Source: Bacteroidota bacterium (GTDB lineage Bacteria > Bacteroidota > Bacteroidia > Bacteroidales > FEN-979). Taken from it: DNA of 64,000 nt. This document shows, piece by piece, positions 27,224-36,900 of the stretch. The stretch is from positions 132,557 through 196,556 of the forward strand of contig JAPLDI010000015.1 of the NCBI GenBank assembly GCA_026391795.1, given 5' to 3'. Every line of letters starts with the position of its first letter. Within the stretch, counting starts at the first letter, position 1. Under the pieces are notes generated by a model that had not been told where the DNA came from, did not search any database, and saw nothing but the letters and a program-made list of their open reading frames with translations. The position numbers and the translations under genes were made by a program.

Positions 27224-27451
27224 TTATTTTTCGGGTACAGGATCGTAGCCGTTTCCTCCCCACGGATGACAACGTAAAAGCCGTTTCAGGGTCAGCCAGG
27301 ATCCTTTGAAAGGGCCATGTTTGCGGATGGCTTCTATGCCATATGCCGAGCATGTGGGTGTAAATCTGCATGACGGCATCAGGTAAGGTGAGATGGCGCC
27401 CTGATAAAAACGGATCAGCAGGATGAAGAAATTACCCAGGAACTTGCGCAT
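27224..27451 (-). CDS. yidD: Membrane protein insertion efficiency factor YidD
   Basis: This 75-residue protein matches YidD along its length: [12 protein letters not shown], then [15 protein letters not shown] and [14 protein letters not shown] with the conserved cysteines. YidD assists YidC in inserting membrane proteins. Its first 20 bases overlap the end of rnpA, so the genes are translationally coupled, as in most bacteria. Confidence 0.96.
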   Translation of the reverse strand: MRKFLGNFFILLIRFYQGAISPYLMPSCRFTPTCSAYGIEAIRKHGPFKGSWLTLKRLLRCHPWGGNGYDPVPEK

Positions 27452-27824
27452 GTTCTTTCCATAAACGCTGTAAAAGTAATATTATTTTTTCCGTGATGAG
27501 GCTGGATGGCAGGATTTCTTTTGAGGTGTAGGCAATGCAAAATGCCATCTGCTGCTGTCTTTCCGCCAACGGTTCAAGAAGGATCCCCTTGTTCAGGCGG
27601 TAAGCCTCCCGCACCCTGCGTTTGATTTTGTTCCGGTCAACGGCTTTTTTATGATTGTGTTTCGGAACTGAGATCAGCAACTGGGCCGAAATGTTTTCAG
27701 GAATCACGGTCTCCAGAAACGTCACACGAAATGGTTGGAGATAAAACGAATGGCCTTCCCGGAAAAGTTTTGTGATCAGAATTTTCTTGCACAATCTTTC
27801 AGCCTTTGTGAAAGTTTGCTTCAT
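27432..27824 (-). CDS. rnpA: Ribonuclease P protein component
   Basis: This 130-residue basic protein assists the RNase P RNA in cutting tRNA 5' leaders. The family motif [26 protein letters not shown] covers the RNA-binding region (about 58-85). In many bacteria rnpA follows rpmH and dnaA; here, as is usual in Bacteroidota, it follows hemD, 1 nt apart. Confidence 0.96.
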   Translation of the reverse strand: MKQTFTKAERLCKKILITKLFREGHSFYLQPFRVTFLETVIPENISAQLLISVPKHNHKKAVDRNKIKRRVREAYRLNKGILLEPLAERQQQMAFCIAYTSKEILPSSLITEKIILLLQRLWKEHAQVPG

Positions 27825-27825
27825 G

Positions 27826-28605
27826 TCATTTTTTCTTCAACTCATTCTGCAGGTACTGCTCAATGGCCAGGGTCATGGAAGGTGCCGTTTTTGAGGGGGC
27901 CGAAACATTCAGCGTCAGTCCTGCATCGGTTACTGCTTTTGCAGTACTCGGACCAAAAGCTCCGATGGCGGTAGTGGTCTGTTTGAATTTCGGAAAATTC
28001 TTGAATAACGATTTGATCCCGGCGGGACTGAAGAATACCAGCATGTCATAATCCTCAATGCGGATGTCGGAAAGGTCGCTGGCAAGGGTACGGTAAAGAA
28101 CCGCTTTTTTAAACTGGACCTTGTTCTCCTCGAGCATATTGGCAATCTCCTGCTTATGGATATCCGAACAGGGTAAAAGGAATTTCTCCGTTTTGTGCTT
28201 TTTGGTCAGTTCAACAAGGTTAGCAAAGTTTTCCTTGCTGTGAAAAACCTTCCTTTTCCTGTATTGAACATATTTCTGAAGATAATATGCAGTGGATTCG
28301 GAAATGCTGAAATATTTCATCGTATCGGGCACCTCGATCCGCATTTCTTTGCACATTCTGAAAAAATGATCTACGGCGTTGCGGGATGTAAAAATAACGG
28401 CAGTATAGTCGAGGATGTTGATGCGATCTTTACGGAACTCCTTGGCAGGGACCCCTTCAATCTTGATAAACTTTCGGAAAACAACATTAACATTGAATTT
28501 CTTAGCCAGATCAGCATACGGCGATTTTTCAAGATCTGAGGGCTGAGGTTGGGAGACAAGAATCGTTTTTATTTTCAATGTTGTGTGTATTTTAGGATTG
28601 CACAC
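27826..28605 (-). CDS. hemD: Uroporphyrinogen-III synthase
   Basis: This 259-residue protein is a HemD-like enzyme that closes and flips ring D to make uroporphyrinogen III. Sequence identity in this family is low; the call rests on the IKTILVSQPQP start, the YTAVIFTSRNAVDHFF and YDMLVFFSPAGIKSLF blocks in the two halves, and the conserved place between DUF4271 and rnpA. The start is uncertain: there is no ATG. GTG at 28605 gives the full length; TTG at 28578 would start at LKIKTILVSQ, which fits relatives better. Confidence 0.88.
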   Translation of the reverse strand: MCNPKIHTTLKIKTILVSQPQPSDLEKSPYADLAKKFNVNVVFRKFIKIEGVPAKEFRKDRINILDYTAVIFTSRNAVDHFFRMCKEMRIEVPDTMKYFSISESTAYYLQKYVQYRKRKVFHSKENFANLVELTKKHKTEKFLLPCSDIHKQEIANMLEENKVQFKKAVLYRTLASDLSDIRIEDYDMLVFFSPAGIKSLFKNFPKFKQTTTAIGAFGPSTAKAVTDAGLTLNVSAPSKTAPSMTLAIEQYLQNELKKK

Positions 28606-28627
28606 TAAAACTTAGATTCCCGGATCG

Positions 28628-29467
28628 TCACAAAGAATAACGCAATACAACTTTTATCAAAACGACCAGGGGTAAAATTTCAAGGCTGCAAAGATACACA
28701 AATAAAAATAACCAGGAAAATTTCGTGATAGAAATTCCGATCAGAAACCCTCTGGCAAAGCGAAAGAAAAAGAAGAGAATGAAAATAATTATACAAATCC
28801 ATAGAAAAATATCCGATTTCAGATAAATCGTTAAAACCAAAAAGGGCAGGACGAAGAGACCCGTCACAATATTAAAGATCAGGATATTTAATATGTATTC
28901 CCGGGTGGTCTGACGGGTTCTGAAAATGAATGAAAGGAAACGGATCAAACCGATTTTCAGGATCCAGAAACCCAGTATACAAATACTGATCAGGGCAAAC
29001 ATCAGAAATCCCTGCGGGAAAATTGAATTCGTTGACTCCGGGGTAATTCTGAAGAGCTCGAAAATGAAAAGGGAAGTGGTTGTTACATAAATAAATCCGG
29101 CGGCCAGTGCAATCCGTTCGGAAAAAAGATCTCCATCCCTTACCAGCTGACTCAGAAATCGTCTTGAATAGGGCGCCATCATAACCTGGCGGAGTCGCCG
29201 GGGATAAAACACCTGGACCCAGGCGAGCAGGACAAAAGAGAGAAGGAGAATACCCAGGATCCAGTCGGGCTGATACTTGCTGAAATTCACGGGCCGGATT
29301 TCACGCACCTTGTGACCATGTGAAGTAAAAAAGGAGTGAGCGGTTATGCCGGGTGTTGACAGGAGGCTCTGAAAATCCGCAGTGGAATCCGCACTGATCT
29401 GCCAGGATACCAAATGAGGATCCCTTGAAGGAACCGTATCGGAGTTTATGGCTGTTTCTGCAGGCAT
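28628..29467 (-). CDS. DUF4271 membrane protein
   Basis: This 279-residue integral membrane protein has about six or seven hydrophobic segments after a soluble N-terminal stretch of about 90 residues. Its sequence (WILGILLLSFVLLAWVQVFYPRR, YILNILIFNIVTGLFVLPFL) and position directly before hemD match DUF4271, a Bacteroidota family of unknown function. The strict linkage to hemD suggests a link with haem synthesis or membrane assembly, which is inference. It is 9 nt after the RluA-type gene. Confidence 0.85.
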   Translation of the reverse strand: MPAETAINSDTVPSRDPHLVSWQISADSTADFQSLLSTPGITAHSFFTSHGHKVREIRPVNFSKYQPDWILGILLLSFVLLAWVQVFYPRRLRQVMMAPYSRRFLSQLVRDGDLFSERIALAAGFIYVTTTSLFIFELFRITPESTNSIFPQGFLMFALISICILGFWILKIGLIRFLSFIFRTRQTTREYILNILIFNIVTGLFVLPFLVLTIYLKSDIFLWICIIIFILFFFFRFARGFLIGISITKFSWLFLFVYLCSLEILPLVVLIKVVLRYSL

Positions 29468-29476
29468 GATCAGGAT

Positions 29477-30190
29477 TTAAAGAGGTTCCTCCGTTTTGTT
29501 GTTTACTTGAATCAGAAATGAACTCCAGAGTTTGTCGTCCGGTGGCCTGGCAACCACTTCTATCACTTCTTTGCTTACAGGGTGCGAAAATACGATCTTC
29601 CTGGCATGCAGATGAATTGAACCATCCGGGTTCGAGCGGTCAAACCCATACTTCAGGTCGCCTTTTATCGGGCATCCGATCTTTGAAAGCTGACACCGTA
29701 TCTGGTGATGGCGGCCTGTAAGCAGGTTCACCTCAAGCAGGAAATAGTTCTGGCTCCTTCCGATCAGGCAGTAGGTCAGCTCAGCTTTGCGTGATCCCGC
29801 AACCTCCTTGTCGGAGGCGAAAGACTTGTTTTTTTCTTCGTTCTTTTTCAGGTAATGGATAAGATGGCCATTTTCTTCGGATGGCAGGTTTTTTACAACT
29901 GCCCAATAGGTTTTGCGGATGCTGCCCGTTTTGATCATTTCGTTGAGACGGGTGAGCGCCTTGCTGGTTTTTGCAAAGATAACAGCCCCGCTCACCGGGC
30001 GGTCAATCCTGTGAACCACCCCGAGAAATACATTGCCGGGTTTATGGTCGCGCTCTTTGATGAATGCCTTTAACAGGTCGCTGAGTGGTATATCACCGGT
30101 TTTATCTCCCTGAACGATCTGGGATGGCTGTTTGTTATAAATAAGAATGTGATTGTCTTCGAAAAGAATATCTTTCCCGATCGAGTTCAT
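29477..30190 (-). CDS. RluA-family RNA pseudouridine synthase
   Basis: This 237-residue enzyme isomerises uridine in structured RNA. The catalytic Asp is in GVVHRIDRPVSGAVIFAKT (about residues 57-75), and TGRHHQIRCQLSKIGCPIKGDLKYG is the second family signature. There is no S4 domain, so it is of the short RluA/TruC type. Whether it acts on rRNA or tRNA cannot be told. It lies 8 nt after panB in the long minus-strand run. Confidence 0.93.
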   Translation of the reverse strand: MNSIGKDILFEDNHILIYNKQPSQIVQGDKTGDIPLSDLLKAFIKERDHKPGNVFLGVVHRIDRPVSGAVIFAKTSKALTRLNEMIKTGSIRKTYWAVVKNLPSEENGHLIHYLKKNEEKNKSFASDKEVAGSRKAELTYCLIGRSQNYFLLEVNLLTGRHHQIRCQLSKIGCPIKGDLKYGFDRSNPDGSIHLHARKIVFSHPVSKEVIEVVARPPDDKLWSSFLIQVNNKTEEPL

Positions 30191-30198
30191 GACCGTGG

Positions 30199-31017
30199 CT
30201 AGTATTGTTCCCGTTCGTTTGGGAAATCAAGGGATTTGACATCATTGATATAGGCGGTTACTGAACCCTGGACCGATTCCGCAAGGTTGTTGTATCTACG
30301 GAGAAAACGTGGAGAAAAATCAATCGTGATGCCCAGCATGTCATGCAGCACCAGCACCTGTCCGTCAACATCCCTCCCGGCTCCGATCCCGATGACGGGG
30401 ATCTTTACCTCAATTGCCACCCTGGCTCCGAGTTTTGCAGGGATCTTTTCGAGGACAATGGAAAAACAGCCTGCATCCGTCAGAAGCCGGGCATCTGCCA
30501 GCAGTTTGGTTGCTTCTTCATCCGTAGTGGCCCTGACCACGTACGTTCCGAATTTGTGAATGGACTGAGGCGTAAGCCCCAGGTGACCCATGACCGGGAT
30601 GCCGGCAGAAAGGATCCGGTCAACAGATTCAATGATCTCTTTTCCACCTTCCATCTTAACAGCGTCAGCCCCACTTTCTTTCATGATCCGGATTGCAGAT
30701 GACAAAGCTTCCTTTGAATTGCCCTGGTAAGTGCCGAAGGGCAGATCAACCACAACCAGTGCCCTCCTGACCGCCCTCACCACCGAGGAGGCGTGGTATA
30801 TCATTTCGTTCAGGGTGATGGGAAGTGTGGAGGTATGCCCGGCCATAACATTGGAAGCAGAATCACCGACAAGAATAATGTCAATGCCCGTTCCGTCAAG
30901 GATCCTGGCAAATGAATAATCGTATGCTGTCAGCATGGCGATTTTTTCCCCTTCCAGTTTCATTTCCTGGAGAACATGCGTCGTGACTTTCGAAACATTC
31001 CGGTAGGATGTTGTCAT
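30199..31017 (-). CDS. panB: 3-methyl-2-oxobutanoate hydroxymethyltransferase
   Basis: This 272-residue enzyme transfers a hydroxymethyl group to ketoisovalerate, the first committed step to pantoate. Signatures are [45 protein letters not shown] and [19 protein letters not shown]. Length is normal. It is the first gene of the run down to cdd, and is separate from panCD (5586-6812). A -7 box lies just upstream at 31036-31043. Confidence 0.97.
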   Translation of the reverse strand: MTTSYRNVSKVTTHVLQEMKLEGEKIAMLTAYDYSFARILDGTGIDIILVGDSASNVMAGHTSTLPITLNEMIYHASSVVRAVRRALVVVDLPFGTYQGNSKEALSSAIRIMKESGADAVKMEGGKEIIESVDRILSAGIPVMGHLGLTPQSIHKFGTYVVRATTDEEATKLLADARLLTDAGCFSIVLEKIPAKLGARVAIEVKIPVIGIGAGRDVDGQVLVLHDMLGITIDFSPRFLRRYNNLAESVQGSVTAYINDVKSLDFPNEREQY

Positions 31018-31035
31018 TATTTAACTATTTATCAG

Positions 31036-31043
31036 CAAAACTA
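31036..31043 (-). promoter_or_regulatory. Candidate -7 box for the panB run
   Basis: On the minus strand this is TAGTTTTG, an exact TAnnTTTG match 19 nt before the panB start codon. No TTG lies at standard distance. It forms a divergent pair with the box at 31066-31073. Confidence 0.4.
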
Positions 31044-31065
31044 CAACAAATAATTAAAAATTCTT

Positions 31066-31073
31066 TACTTTTG
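31066..31073 (+). promoter_or_regulatory. Candidate -7 box for the lipoprotein gene at 31100
   Basis: TACTTTTG matches TAnnTTTG exactly and is followed by a short leader of about 25 nt. The -33 TTG is not seen at the right distance. Confidence 0.4.
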
Positions 31074-31099
31074 TCTTCCTTTTCCAGATAGACTCAACC

Positions 31100-32113
31100 A
31101 TGCGTTACATCAGATTTATCCTTGGAGCACTGTTGCTTATCCCGGTTCTCTTTTCCTGCAATAAAGAATTGAAAGTGAATGCAGACTGGAGAGACATTAC
31201 CGTAGTTTACGGACTTCTCAACCAGAATGAGGATACTACTTTTCTGAAAATCACAAAAGCATTTCTTGGCGAGGGAGATGCAATACAGTTTGCCAAGATC
31301 CCCGATTCAAGTACGTATCCCAACAAACTGGATGTAAAAGTGGAAGCCTGGCAGGGAAGTACATTGATACATACCTATGATTTTGATACCATCACCATTC
31401 ATTCAAAGCAGGCTGGCGATTCCATATTCTATTATCCTGATCAGCTTGTCTATTATAACAAAACCGGCCACTTAAGCCAAAGCTATACCTACAAACTCAG
31501 AATCACCCATCGTAATACCGGGGTTGTCGATTCTGCCCATACTACACTGGTCCACAACTTTTTGGTAACATCTCCGGATCCATATATAAAGCTGGAAGAA
31601 TACATCCCCGGAGGTACATTTACAGTTGAGTTTCCGCAACCCTGGGGAGGAAAACGCTTTCAGGTGGTGATCCGGGTCCACTACCTGGAAACGACTGCAT
31701 CAGGGACAACCGAAAAATCGTTTGACTGGATGCTTTTCAATAATTATCAGGTATCCAATCCCGATTTTGATTCAATTCAATCGACGCCTGAACCGATTAA
31801 GCTGGATTTTGCAGGAGATGTTTTTTACACGGTTATTGCCGGGAATATCAAGGACGATCCCAATGTCATCTCCAGGAACGCTCGCACAGTGGATTATATT
31901 TTCAGTGTTGCATCAGAGGATATGAACACCTATATGGAGGTGACAGAACCTTCGCTGTCGATCATCCAGGAACGTCCTTCCTTTACCAATATATCCAACG
32001 GGGTCGGGCTCTTTTCCAGCAGGTTTGTCAATACTGTCGATTCCATCGTAATTGGTCCGCGCACCCAGGATGAGCTGAAAGTTAATCCGCTTACCGCCAA
32101 CCTGAAGTTCTGA
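31100..32113 (+). CDS. Uncharacterised Bacteroidota lipoprotein
   Basis: This 337-residue protein has a lipoprotein signal peptide (MRYIRFILGALLLIPVLFSC, Cys at residue 20). The mature part is beta-rich. Blocks such as DITVVYGLLNQNEDTTFLKI, GLFSSRFVNTVDS and SIIQERPSFTNISNG look like a family seen in many Bacteroidota, possibly related to DUF4249, but I cannot name a function. A SusD- or TonB-type partner is not adjacent. It precedes dnaK but a 130-bp gap with its own regulatory signals separates them. Confidence 0.7.
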   Translation: MRYIRFILGALLLIPVLFSCNKELKVNADWRDITVVYGLLNQNEDTTFLKITKAFLGEGDAIQFAKIPDSSTYPNKLDVKVEAWQGSTLIHTYDFDTITIHSKQAGDSIFYYPDQLVYYNKTGHLSQSYTYKLRITHRNTGVVDSAHTTLVHNFLVTSPDPYIKLEEYIPGGTFTVEFPQPWGGKRFQVVIRVHYLETTASGTTEKSFDWMLFNNYQVSNPDFDSIQSTPEPIKLDFAGDVFYTVIAGNIKDDPNVISRNARTVDYIFSVASEDMNTYMEVTEPSLSIIQERPSFTNISNGVGLFSSRFVNTVDSIVIGPRTQDELKVNPLTANLKF

Positions 32114-32149
32114 CAATCCCTTTCCATTTCCACCCTTTTCCTGTCGTTT

Positions 32150-32164
32150 TGTCACAAACTGACA
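32150..32164. promoter_or_regulatory. TGTCA-N5-TGACA inverted repeat upstream of dnaK
   Basis: The half-sites TGTCA (32150-32154) and TGACA (32160-32164) form a 5-bp inverted repeat with a 5-bp spacer. It lies just upstream of the -24/-12-like site, where an activator or repressor could bind. Confidence 0.35.
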
Positions 32165-32177
32165 GTCAAACCTGTTT

Positions 32178-32192
32178 TGGCATAATGATTGA
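32178..32192 (+). promoter_or_regulatory. Sigma-54-like -24/-12 promoter candidate for dnaK
   Basis: TGGCATAATGATTGA fits the RpoN consensus TGGCAYRNNNNTTGCW except that the C of the -12 TTGC is A. It ends about 52 nt before the dnaK ATG. No TAnnTTTG box is evident in the same gap. The call is a motif match by eye. Confidence 0.35.
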
Positions 32193-32243
32193 CAATAACC
32201 GGTGAAATTCCAAAAAACAATATTCACAATAAATCAGATTAAA

Positions 32244-34157
32244 ATGGGAAAAATTATTGGTATCGATCTTGGAACTACCAACTCTTGTGTTGCTGTCATG
32301 GAAGGGAACGAACCGGTTGTCATCGCGAACAGTGAAGGAAGAAGAACAACTCCGTCCATCGTTGCTTTTACAGATAATGGTGAGCGAAAAGTTGGCGATC
32401 CTGCAAAACGTCAGGCAATCACGAACCCTCAAAATACCGTTTTTTCAATAAAACGATTCATGGGGGAGAACTATAACCAGGTTGAGAAAGAAATTAAACG
32501 CGTTCCGTACCATGTAGATCATGGCGATAACAACACTCCGCGTGTCAACATTAACGGAAAATTATATTCTCCGCAGGAAATCTCTGCCATCATCCTTCAG
32601 AAAATGAGGAAAACAGCCGAAGATTATCTCGGAATGGAAATAAAAGAAGCCGTTATCACTGTCCCGGCATATTTCAGTGACTCACAACGTCAGGCTACGA
32701 AGGAAGCAGGCGAAATTGCAGGACTGGATGTAAAACGTATCATCAATGAACCCACGGCGGCAGCCCTGGCTTATGGTCTCGACAAGAAGAACAAAGACAT
32801 GAAAGTGGCTGTGTTTGACCTGGGAGGCGGTACCTTTGATATCTCCATCCTTGAATTGGGCGAAGGCGTTTTTGAAGTAAAATCCACCAATGGGAATACC
32901 CATCTTGGTGGGGATGATTTTGATCACCTTATTATTGACTGGCTTGCTGATGAGTTCTTAAAGGATGAACGGATTGACCTTCGCAAAGACCCGATGGCCT
33001 TGCAACGGTTGAAAGAAGCTGCTGAGAAGGCAAAAATAGAGCTGTCCAGTTCCACCGAAACCGAGATCAACCTGCCCTATATTATGCCGGTCGACGGTAT
33101 CCCCAAACACCTTGTGAAAAAACTTTCACGTGCAAAATTTGAGCAATTGATCGATCAGCTGATGCGGTCGACGATTCCGCCCTGTGAACAGGCCATGAAG
33201 GATGCCGGAATGAAGCCATCCGAGATTGATGAAGTGATCCTGGTCGGGGGGTCGACAAGGATTCCCGCAGTTCAGAAACTGGTCAGGGATTTCTTCGGCA
33301 AGGAACCCTCAAAAGGAGTGAACCCGGACGAGGTTGTTGCCATTGGGGCTGCAATTCAGGGAGGTGTTCTGACAGGAGAAGTTAAGGATGTACTCCTTCT
33401 GGATGTTACTCCGTTGTCATTGGGGATCGAAACCTTGGGGGGTGTGATGACCCGTCTCATAGAATCAAATACTACAATTCCGACAAAAAAATCAGAAGTC
33501 TTTTCTACTGCAGCCGATAACCAGACTTCAGTGGAGATCCACATTCTCCAGGGGGAAAGGCCTATGGCGAACCAGAACAAAAGCATCGGTCGTTTCCACC
33601 TGGATGGAATCCCTCCTTCATCAAGGGGTATCCCGCAAATCGAAGTGACTTTCGATATTGATGCAAACGGGATTCTGAATGTAGGTGCCCGGGACAAGGC
33701 CACCGGTAAATCACAGCAGATCCGTATTGAAGCCTCCTCGGGGCTGTCAGATGCAGATATCAAAAAAATGAAGGAAGAAGCCCAGGTGAACGCGGATACA
33801 GATAAGCGCATGAAAGAGGAGATTGACAAATTAAATACGGCTGATTCATTGATCTTTCAGACTGAAAAACAACTGAAGGAATTCGGCGACAAGATCCCGG
33901 GAGATAAAAAGGAGATGATCTCGAAATCACTGGAAGAGCTGAAAACCGCTCATAAGAACAAGGATATTCCCGGCATCGATAGTGCCATGGCGAACCTGAA
34001 TTCGATGTGGCAGGGTGCCAGTGAAGATATGTACAAGAATGCGCAACCACCGCAGGACGGACCTCAAGGCGGTGGCCAGCCGGGACCTGATCCTCAGCAA
34101 AAGTCAAGCAGTGATGAAGTTACCGATGTTGATTTTGAAGAGGTAAAGGATAAATAA
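32244..34157 (+). CDS. dnaK: Molecular chaperone DnaK (Hsp70)
   Basis: This 637-residue chaperone binds unfolded proteins in an ATP cycle with DnaJ and GrpE. The ATG at 32244 begins the canonical [21 protein letters not shown]; a 14-codon upstream extension is not conserved. The nucleotide-binding domain has [15 protein letters not shown] and [11 protein letters not shown], the linker is [18 protein letters not shown], and the C-terminus ends with [10 protein letters not shown]. dnaJ and grpE are not adjacent. A strong terminator follows at 34213-34260, so it is probably transcribed alone. Confidence 0.98.
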   Translation: MGKIIGIDLGTTNSCVAVMEGNEPVVIANSEGRRTTPSIVAFTDNGERKVGDPAKRQAITNPQNTVFSIKRFMGENYNQVEKEIKRVPYHVDHGDNNTPRVNINGKLYSPQEISAIILQKMRKTAEDYLGMEIKEAVITVPAYFSDSQRQATKEAGEIAGLDVKRIINEPTAAALAYGLDKKNKDMKVAVFDLGGGTFDISILELGEGVFEVKSTNGNTHLGGDDFDHLIIDWLADEFLKDERIDLRKDPMALQRLKEAAEKAKIELSSSTETEINLPYIMPVDGIPKHLVKKLSRAKFEQLIDQLMRSTIPPCEQAMKDAGMKPSEIDEVILVGGSTRIPAVQKLVRDFFGKEPSKGVNPDEVVAIGAAIQGGVLTGEVKDVLLLDVTPLSLGIETLGGVMTRLIESNTTIPTKKSEVFSTAADNQTSVEIHILQGERPMANQNKSIGRFHLDGIPPSSRGIPQIEVTFDIDANGILNVGARDKATGKSQQIRIEASSGLSDADIKKMKEEAQVNADTDKRMKEEIDKLNTADSLIFQTEKQLKEFGDKIPGDKKEMISKSLEELKTAHKNKDIPGIDSAMANLNSMWQGASEDMYKNAQPPQDGPQGGGQPGPDPQQKSSSDEVTDVDFEEVKDK

Positions 34158-34212
34158 GCCTGACCGCATAGCGAACCCGGCCCTCCTTTCAAGGATTGAC
34201 GGGACCAGAATC

Positions 34213-34260
34213 GAGCCCTTTCACTGAGCTGATTTTTCAGGAGTGAAGGGGCTCTTTTTT
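34213..34260 (+). terminator. Rho-independent terminator of dnaK
   Basis: The 13-bp arms GAGCCCTTTCACT (34213-34225) and AGTGAAGGGGCTC (34242-34254) pair with a single T-G wobble and are followed by a T6 run. The loop is 16 nt. Confidence 0.9.
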
Positions 34261-34286
34261 ATTGTTAATATTTTCTTAAACATAAA

Positions 34287-34320
34287 TTGACCTGTGACAA
34301 CAAAAATCTTTATACATTTG
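34287..34320 (+). promoter_or_regulatory. Bacteroidota-type promoter (TTG, 23 bp, TAnnTTTG)
   Basis: A TTG at 34287-34289 is followed after 23 bp by TACATTTG at 34313-34320. The spacing is at the upper end of the known range for this phylum. It would drive the gene at 34478. Confidence 0.5.
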
Positions 34321-34477
34321 TTAACTAAGAATTGTTCCCGGTAATAGGTGATAAAAGCCATACCTGCCATCTGCCCGGGTTATACGGATTCGTTTCTGGC
34401 CATTTCTGTTGGACGGATGGTTTAATATGATATTGAAATTTCAGAGTAATTAGTAACTTATTGGAAATATAAACACT

Positions 34478-36850
34478 ATGAAAAGATTTACCCTCGCCAA
34501 CCTTGTTTTTTTTGTTGTTTCCCTGATCGGTATGAATGGAACCGGGCATGCACAGACCGTTCTTTATGAAGACTTTAATTATACCCCGCCAACCTACATC
34601 GGGGGCAATGGGAATGCCGGATCCTCATCCAACAACTGGACCACACACAGTGTTACCAGCGGACAGACCACCACGATTGACGTTGTAAACGGCAATTTAT
34701 CCTATACCGGGCTATTCCCTTCGAATGGTTATAAAGTTTCCATGTTCGGAAATGCCAATCTGACCTCGAGAGACGTTAACCGTGCATTCACCTCTTCAAG
34801 CACAGTTCTTTATTTTTCCGTACTGCTGAATCTCGTCGATAATTCGGGAATTACCGCCACAGGTGATTATTTTATGCATTTCGGAGCAACAGCCGGTACG
34901 ACTGTCACCATTTTTGGTGCCAGACTGGGAGCCAAATCCGTCAATGCAGGGGCAAACTATCGTTTCATAATCCAGAATACATCCGGAGGAACACCAACAT
35001 TTACAGAATTTCCTCAAGACCTCAGCTTCGGAACAACCTACCTTGTTGTTGCAAAATATAACAGAAGTGCTTCACCCACTGTAGCCTACTTATGGGTGAA
35101 CCCGGCCAGCCTCGGTGGAACCGAGCCTTCAGGATTCGTTTCGAACAACAGCGGTACCGGCGCATTTGCCACTTTTGCTTCCATTTGTCTGAGAAACAAT
35201 GCCACCACACCTAAAGTTGAAATTGATGAGATCAGGGTAGGACCAACCTGGGCAGATGTTACCCCACAGGGGGTGATGATTAACATCACAACCAGTCCCG
35301 TTACCGGGATAACATCTACAACGGCCATCAGCGGAGGAAATGTCGTTTCCGACGGAGGCTCGCCGATCTTATCAAGAGGCGTCTGCTGGTCCACCAGTTC
35401 GAACCCGACCATTACTGATAGTCACACTACTGACCCAGGAACACTGGGCGTTTATACCAGTAACCTGACCGGGCTCCTGCCAAGTACATCTTATCATGTC
35501 AGGGCATATGCCACGAACGCGATCGGAACCGGCTATGGCAGCGATGTGGCTTTCACAACATTATGTGAACCCATAGCTCCTATTCCGAATTTCGGCGCAA
35601 GCAGCACCAACATTATGGTTGGACAATCTGTCAACTTCTTTGACTCTTCAAGGTACTGTCCGGATACCTGGAACTGGTCGTTTGTGGGAGGAGTCCCCAT
35701 GACTTCCACAGCCAAAAATCCAACCGGCATTGTATACAATTATGCAGGTGTATTCAATGTCTGCCTTACCACAACCAATGCTTATGGAACTGCTACGATC
35801 TGTAAAAATAATTATATCACCGTCAATGGCCCGCTGAATTCAAAAATGGTGATTACGGAGATCATGTATAATCCTCCGGAAACGGGGACGGATTCACTGG
35901 AATTCATTGAACTCTACAATAACGACACTGTAACTGTTGATCTCCAGGGATTCTATTTCTCAAATCCGGTGACCTATACCTTTCCAAGCTATACTGTGGC
36001 TCCTCATTCCTATGTCCTGATTGCCAAAAGTGCATCCGCAATGTCGCATGCCTTCGGTGTGACTGCATTGCAATGGACCAATGGATCACTCAGCAATACC
36101 GGTACCCTTATCAGGTTCAAAGACCGTTTCAATGTCACTGTCGATTCTGTCCAGTATGGCGTTGCCGCACCCTGGGACTCTGTAGCAAACGGGCATGGTC
36201 CTTCGCTCGAATTGTGTGATCCGAATTCAAACAACACGGTTCCTTCCAACTGGCGCCACGCCCTGGAGTTTGCCGCTGTCAATGCAGCAAATGATACGAT
36301 CTGGGCTTCACCGGGAAGAGGCTGTTCGTATCCGCCGGTTGCTGATTTCACAGCAGATAATACGCATATCGTTGCTGGTGATTTTGTTCAGTTTGCCGAT
36401 TCCTCCTTGGGGCAGGCTGATGCATGGAACTGGGTATTCGAAGGAGGAACTCCTCCCACTTCGAATCTGCTGATCCCGCCACCGGTGCAATATACCACGG
36501 CAGGCACCTATGATGTTTCGCTCAGGGTGACCAACATTGCAGGAGGAAACACAAAGGTAAAATCATCCTACATCGAGGTTGGCACCACGGGATTGGGAAA
36601 GATAGACGGAAAAAACGCTTTTGTGATCTATCCGAACCCGACAACCGGTAAGTTCATGCTGATCTTTGCAGGGAAAAATTCCCACGAGGTAAAAATCATC
36701 TCCGGGATGGGCAACATTATGGAACAACGGCAGTCTGATGGTGAGAAGATGGAATTTGATCTCTCCGGATGGGCAAAGGGGATCTATGTTGTCCAGGTAT
36801 TTGACAATGCAACCCATGTTTTGATATCAAAAAAGCTGATCATAAAATAA
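34478..36850 (+). CDS. Multidomain T9SS cargo protein with lamin-tail and PKD domains
   Basis: This 790-residue protein has a signal peptide (about 1-25, ending GHAQ). Then come a concanavalin-like domain (about 28-260), a fibronectin-like Fibrobacter-type module (about 267-362, with RGVCWSTSSNP and GLLPSTSYHVRAYATN), a PKD domain (about 367-450), a lamin-tail domain (about 456-600, with MVITEIMYNPP and EFIELYNN), a second PKD (about 621-700) and a type A T9SS sorting domain (about 705-790, YPNPTTG, GIYVVQV, KKLIIK). It is surface-exposed or released. No catalytic motif is seen, so adhesion or scaffold roles are likely. Confidence 0.88.
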   Translation: MKRFTLANLVFFVVSLIGMNGTGHAQTVLYEDFNYTPPTYIGGNGNAGSSSNNWTTHSVTSGQTTTIDVVNGNLSYTGLFPSNGYKVSMFGNANLTSRDVNRAFTSSSTVLYFSVLLNLVDNSGITATGDYFMHFGATAGTTVTIFGARLGAKSVNAGANYRFIIQNTSGGTPTFTEFPQDLSFGTTYLVVAKYNRSASPTVAYLWVNPASLGGTEPSGFVSNNSGTGAFATFASICLRNNATTPKVEIDEIRVGPTWADVTPQGVMINITTSPVTGITSTTAISGGNVVSDGGSPILSRGVCWSTSSNPTITDSHTTDPGTLGVYTSNLTGLLPSTSYHVRAYATNAIGTGYGSDVAFTTLCEPIAPIPNFGASSTNIMVGQSVNFFDSSRYCPDTWNWSFVGGVPMTSTAKNPTGIVYNYAGVFNVCLTTTNAYGTATICKNNYITVNGPLNSKMVITEIMYNPPETGTDSLEFIELYNNDTVTVDLQGFYFSNPVTYTFPSYTVAPHSYVLIAKSASAMSHAFGVTALQWTNGSLSNTGTLIRFKDRFNVTVDSVQYGVAAPWDSVANGHGPSLELCDPNSNNTVPSNWRHALEFAAVNAANDTIWASPGRGCSYPPVADFTADNTHIVAGDFVQFADSSLGQADAWNWVFEGGTPPTSNLLIPPPVQYTTAGTYDVSLRVTNIAGGNTKVKSSYIEVGTTGLGKIDGKNAFVIYPNPTTGKFMLIFAGKNSHEVKIISGMGNIMEQRQSDGEKMEFDLSGWAKGIYVVQVFDNATHVLISKKLIIK

Positions 36851-36900
36851 TCTATATAATTTCAATTCATTCTTTTAACGACCCCTAAAACAATAATCAA

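Larger units (their letters stand above)
34158..34477. other. Intergenic region between dnaK and the LTD surface protein
   Basis: This 320-bp gap contains the dnaK terminator (34213-34260) and a promoter-like pair (34287-34320). From 34321 to 34477 nothing is recognised; it would form a leader of about 150 nt for the next gene. Confidence 0.6.
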
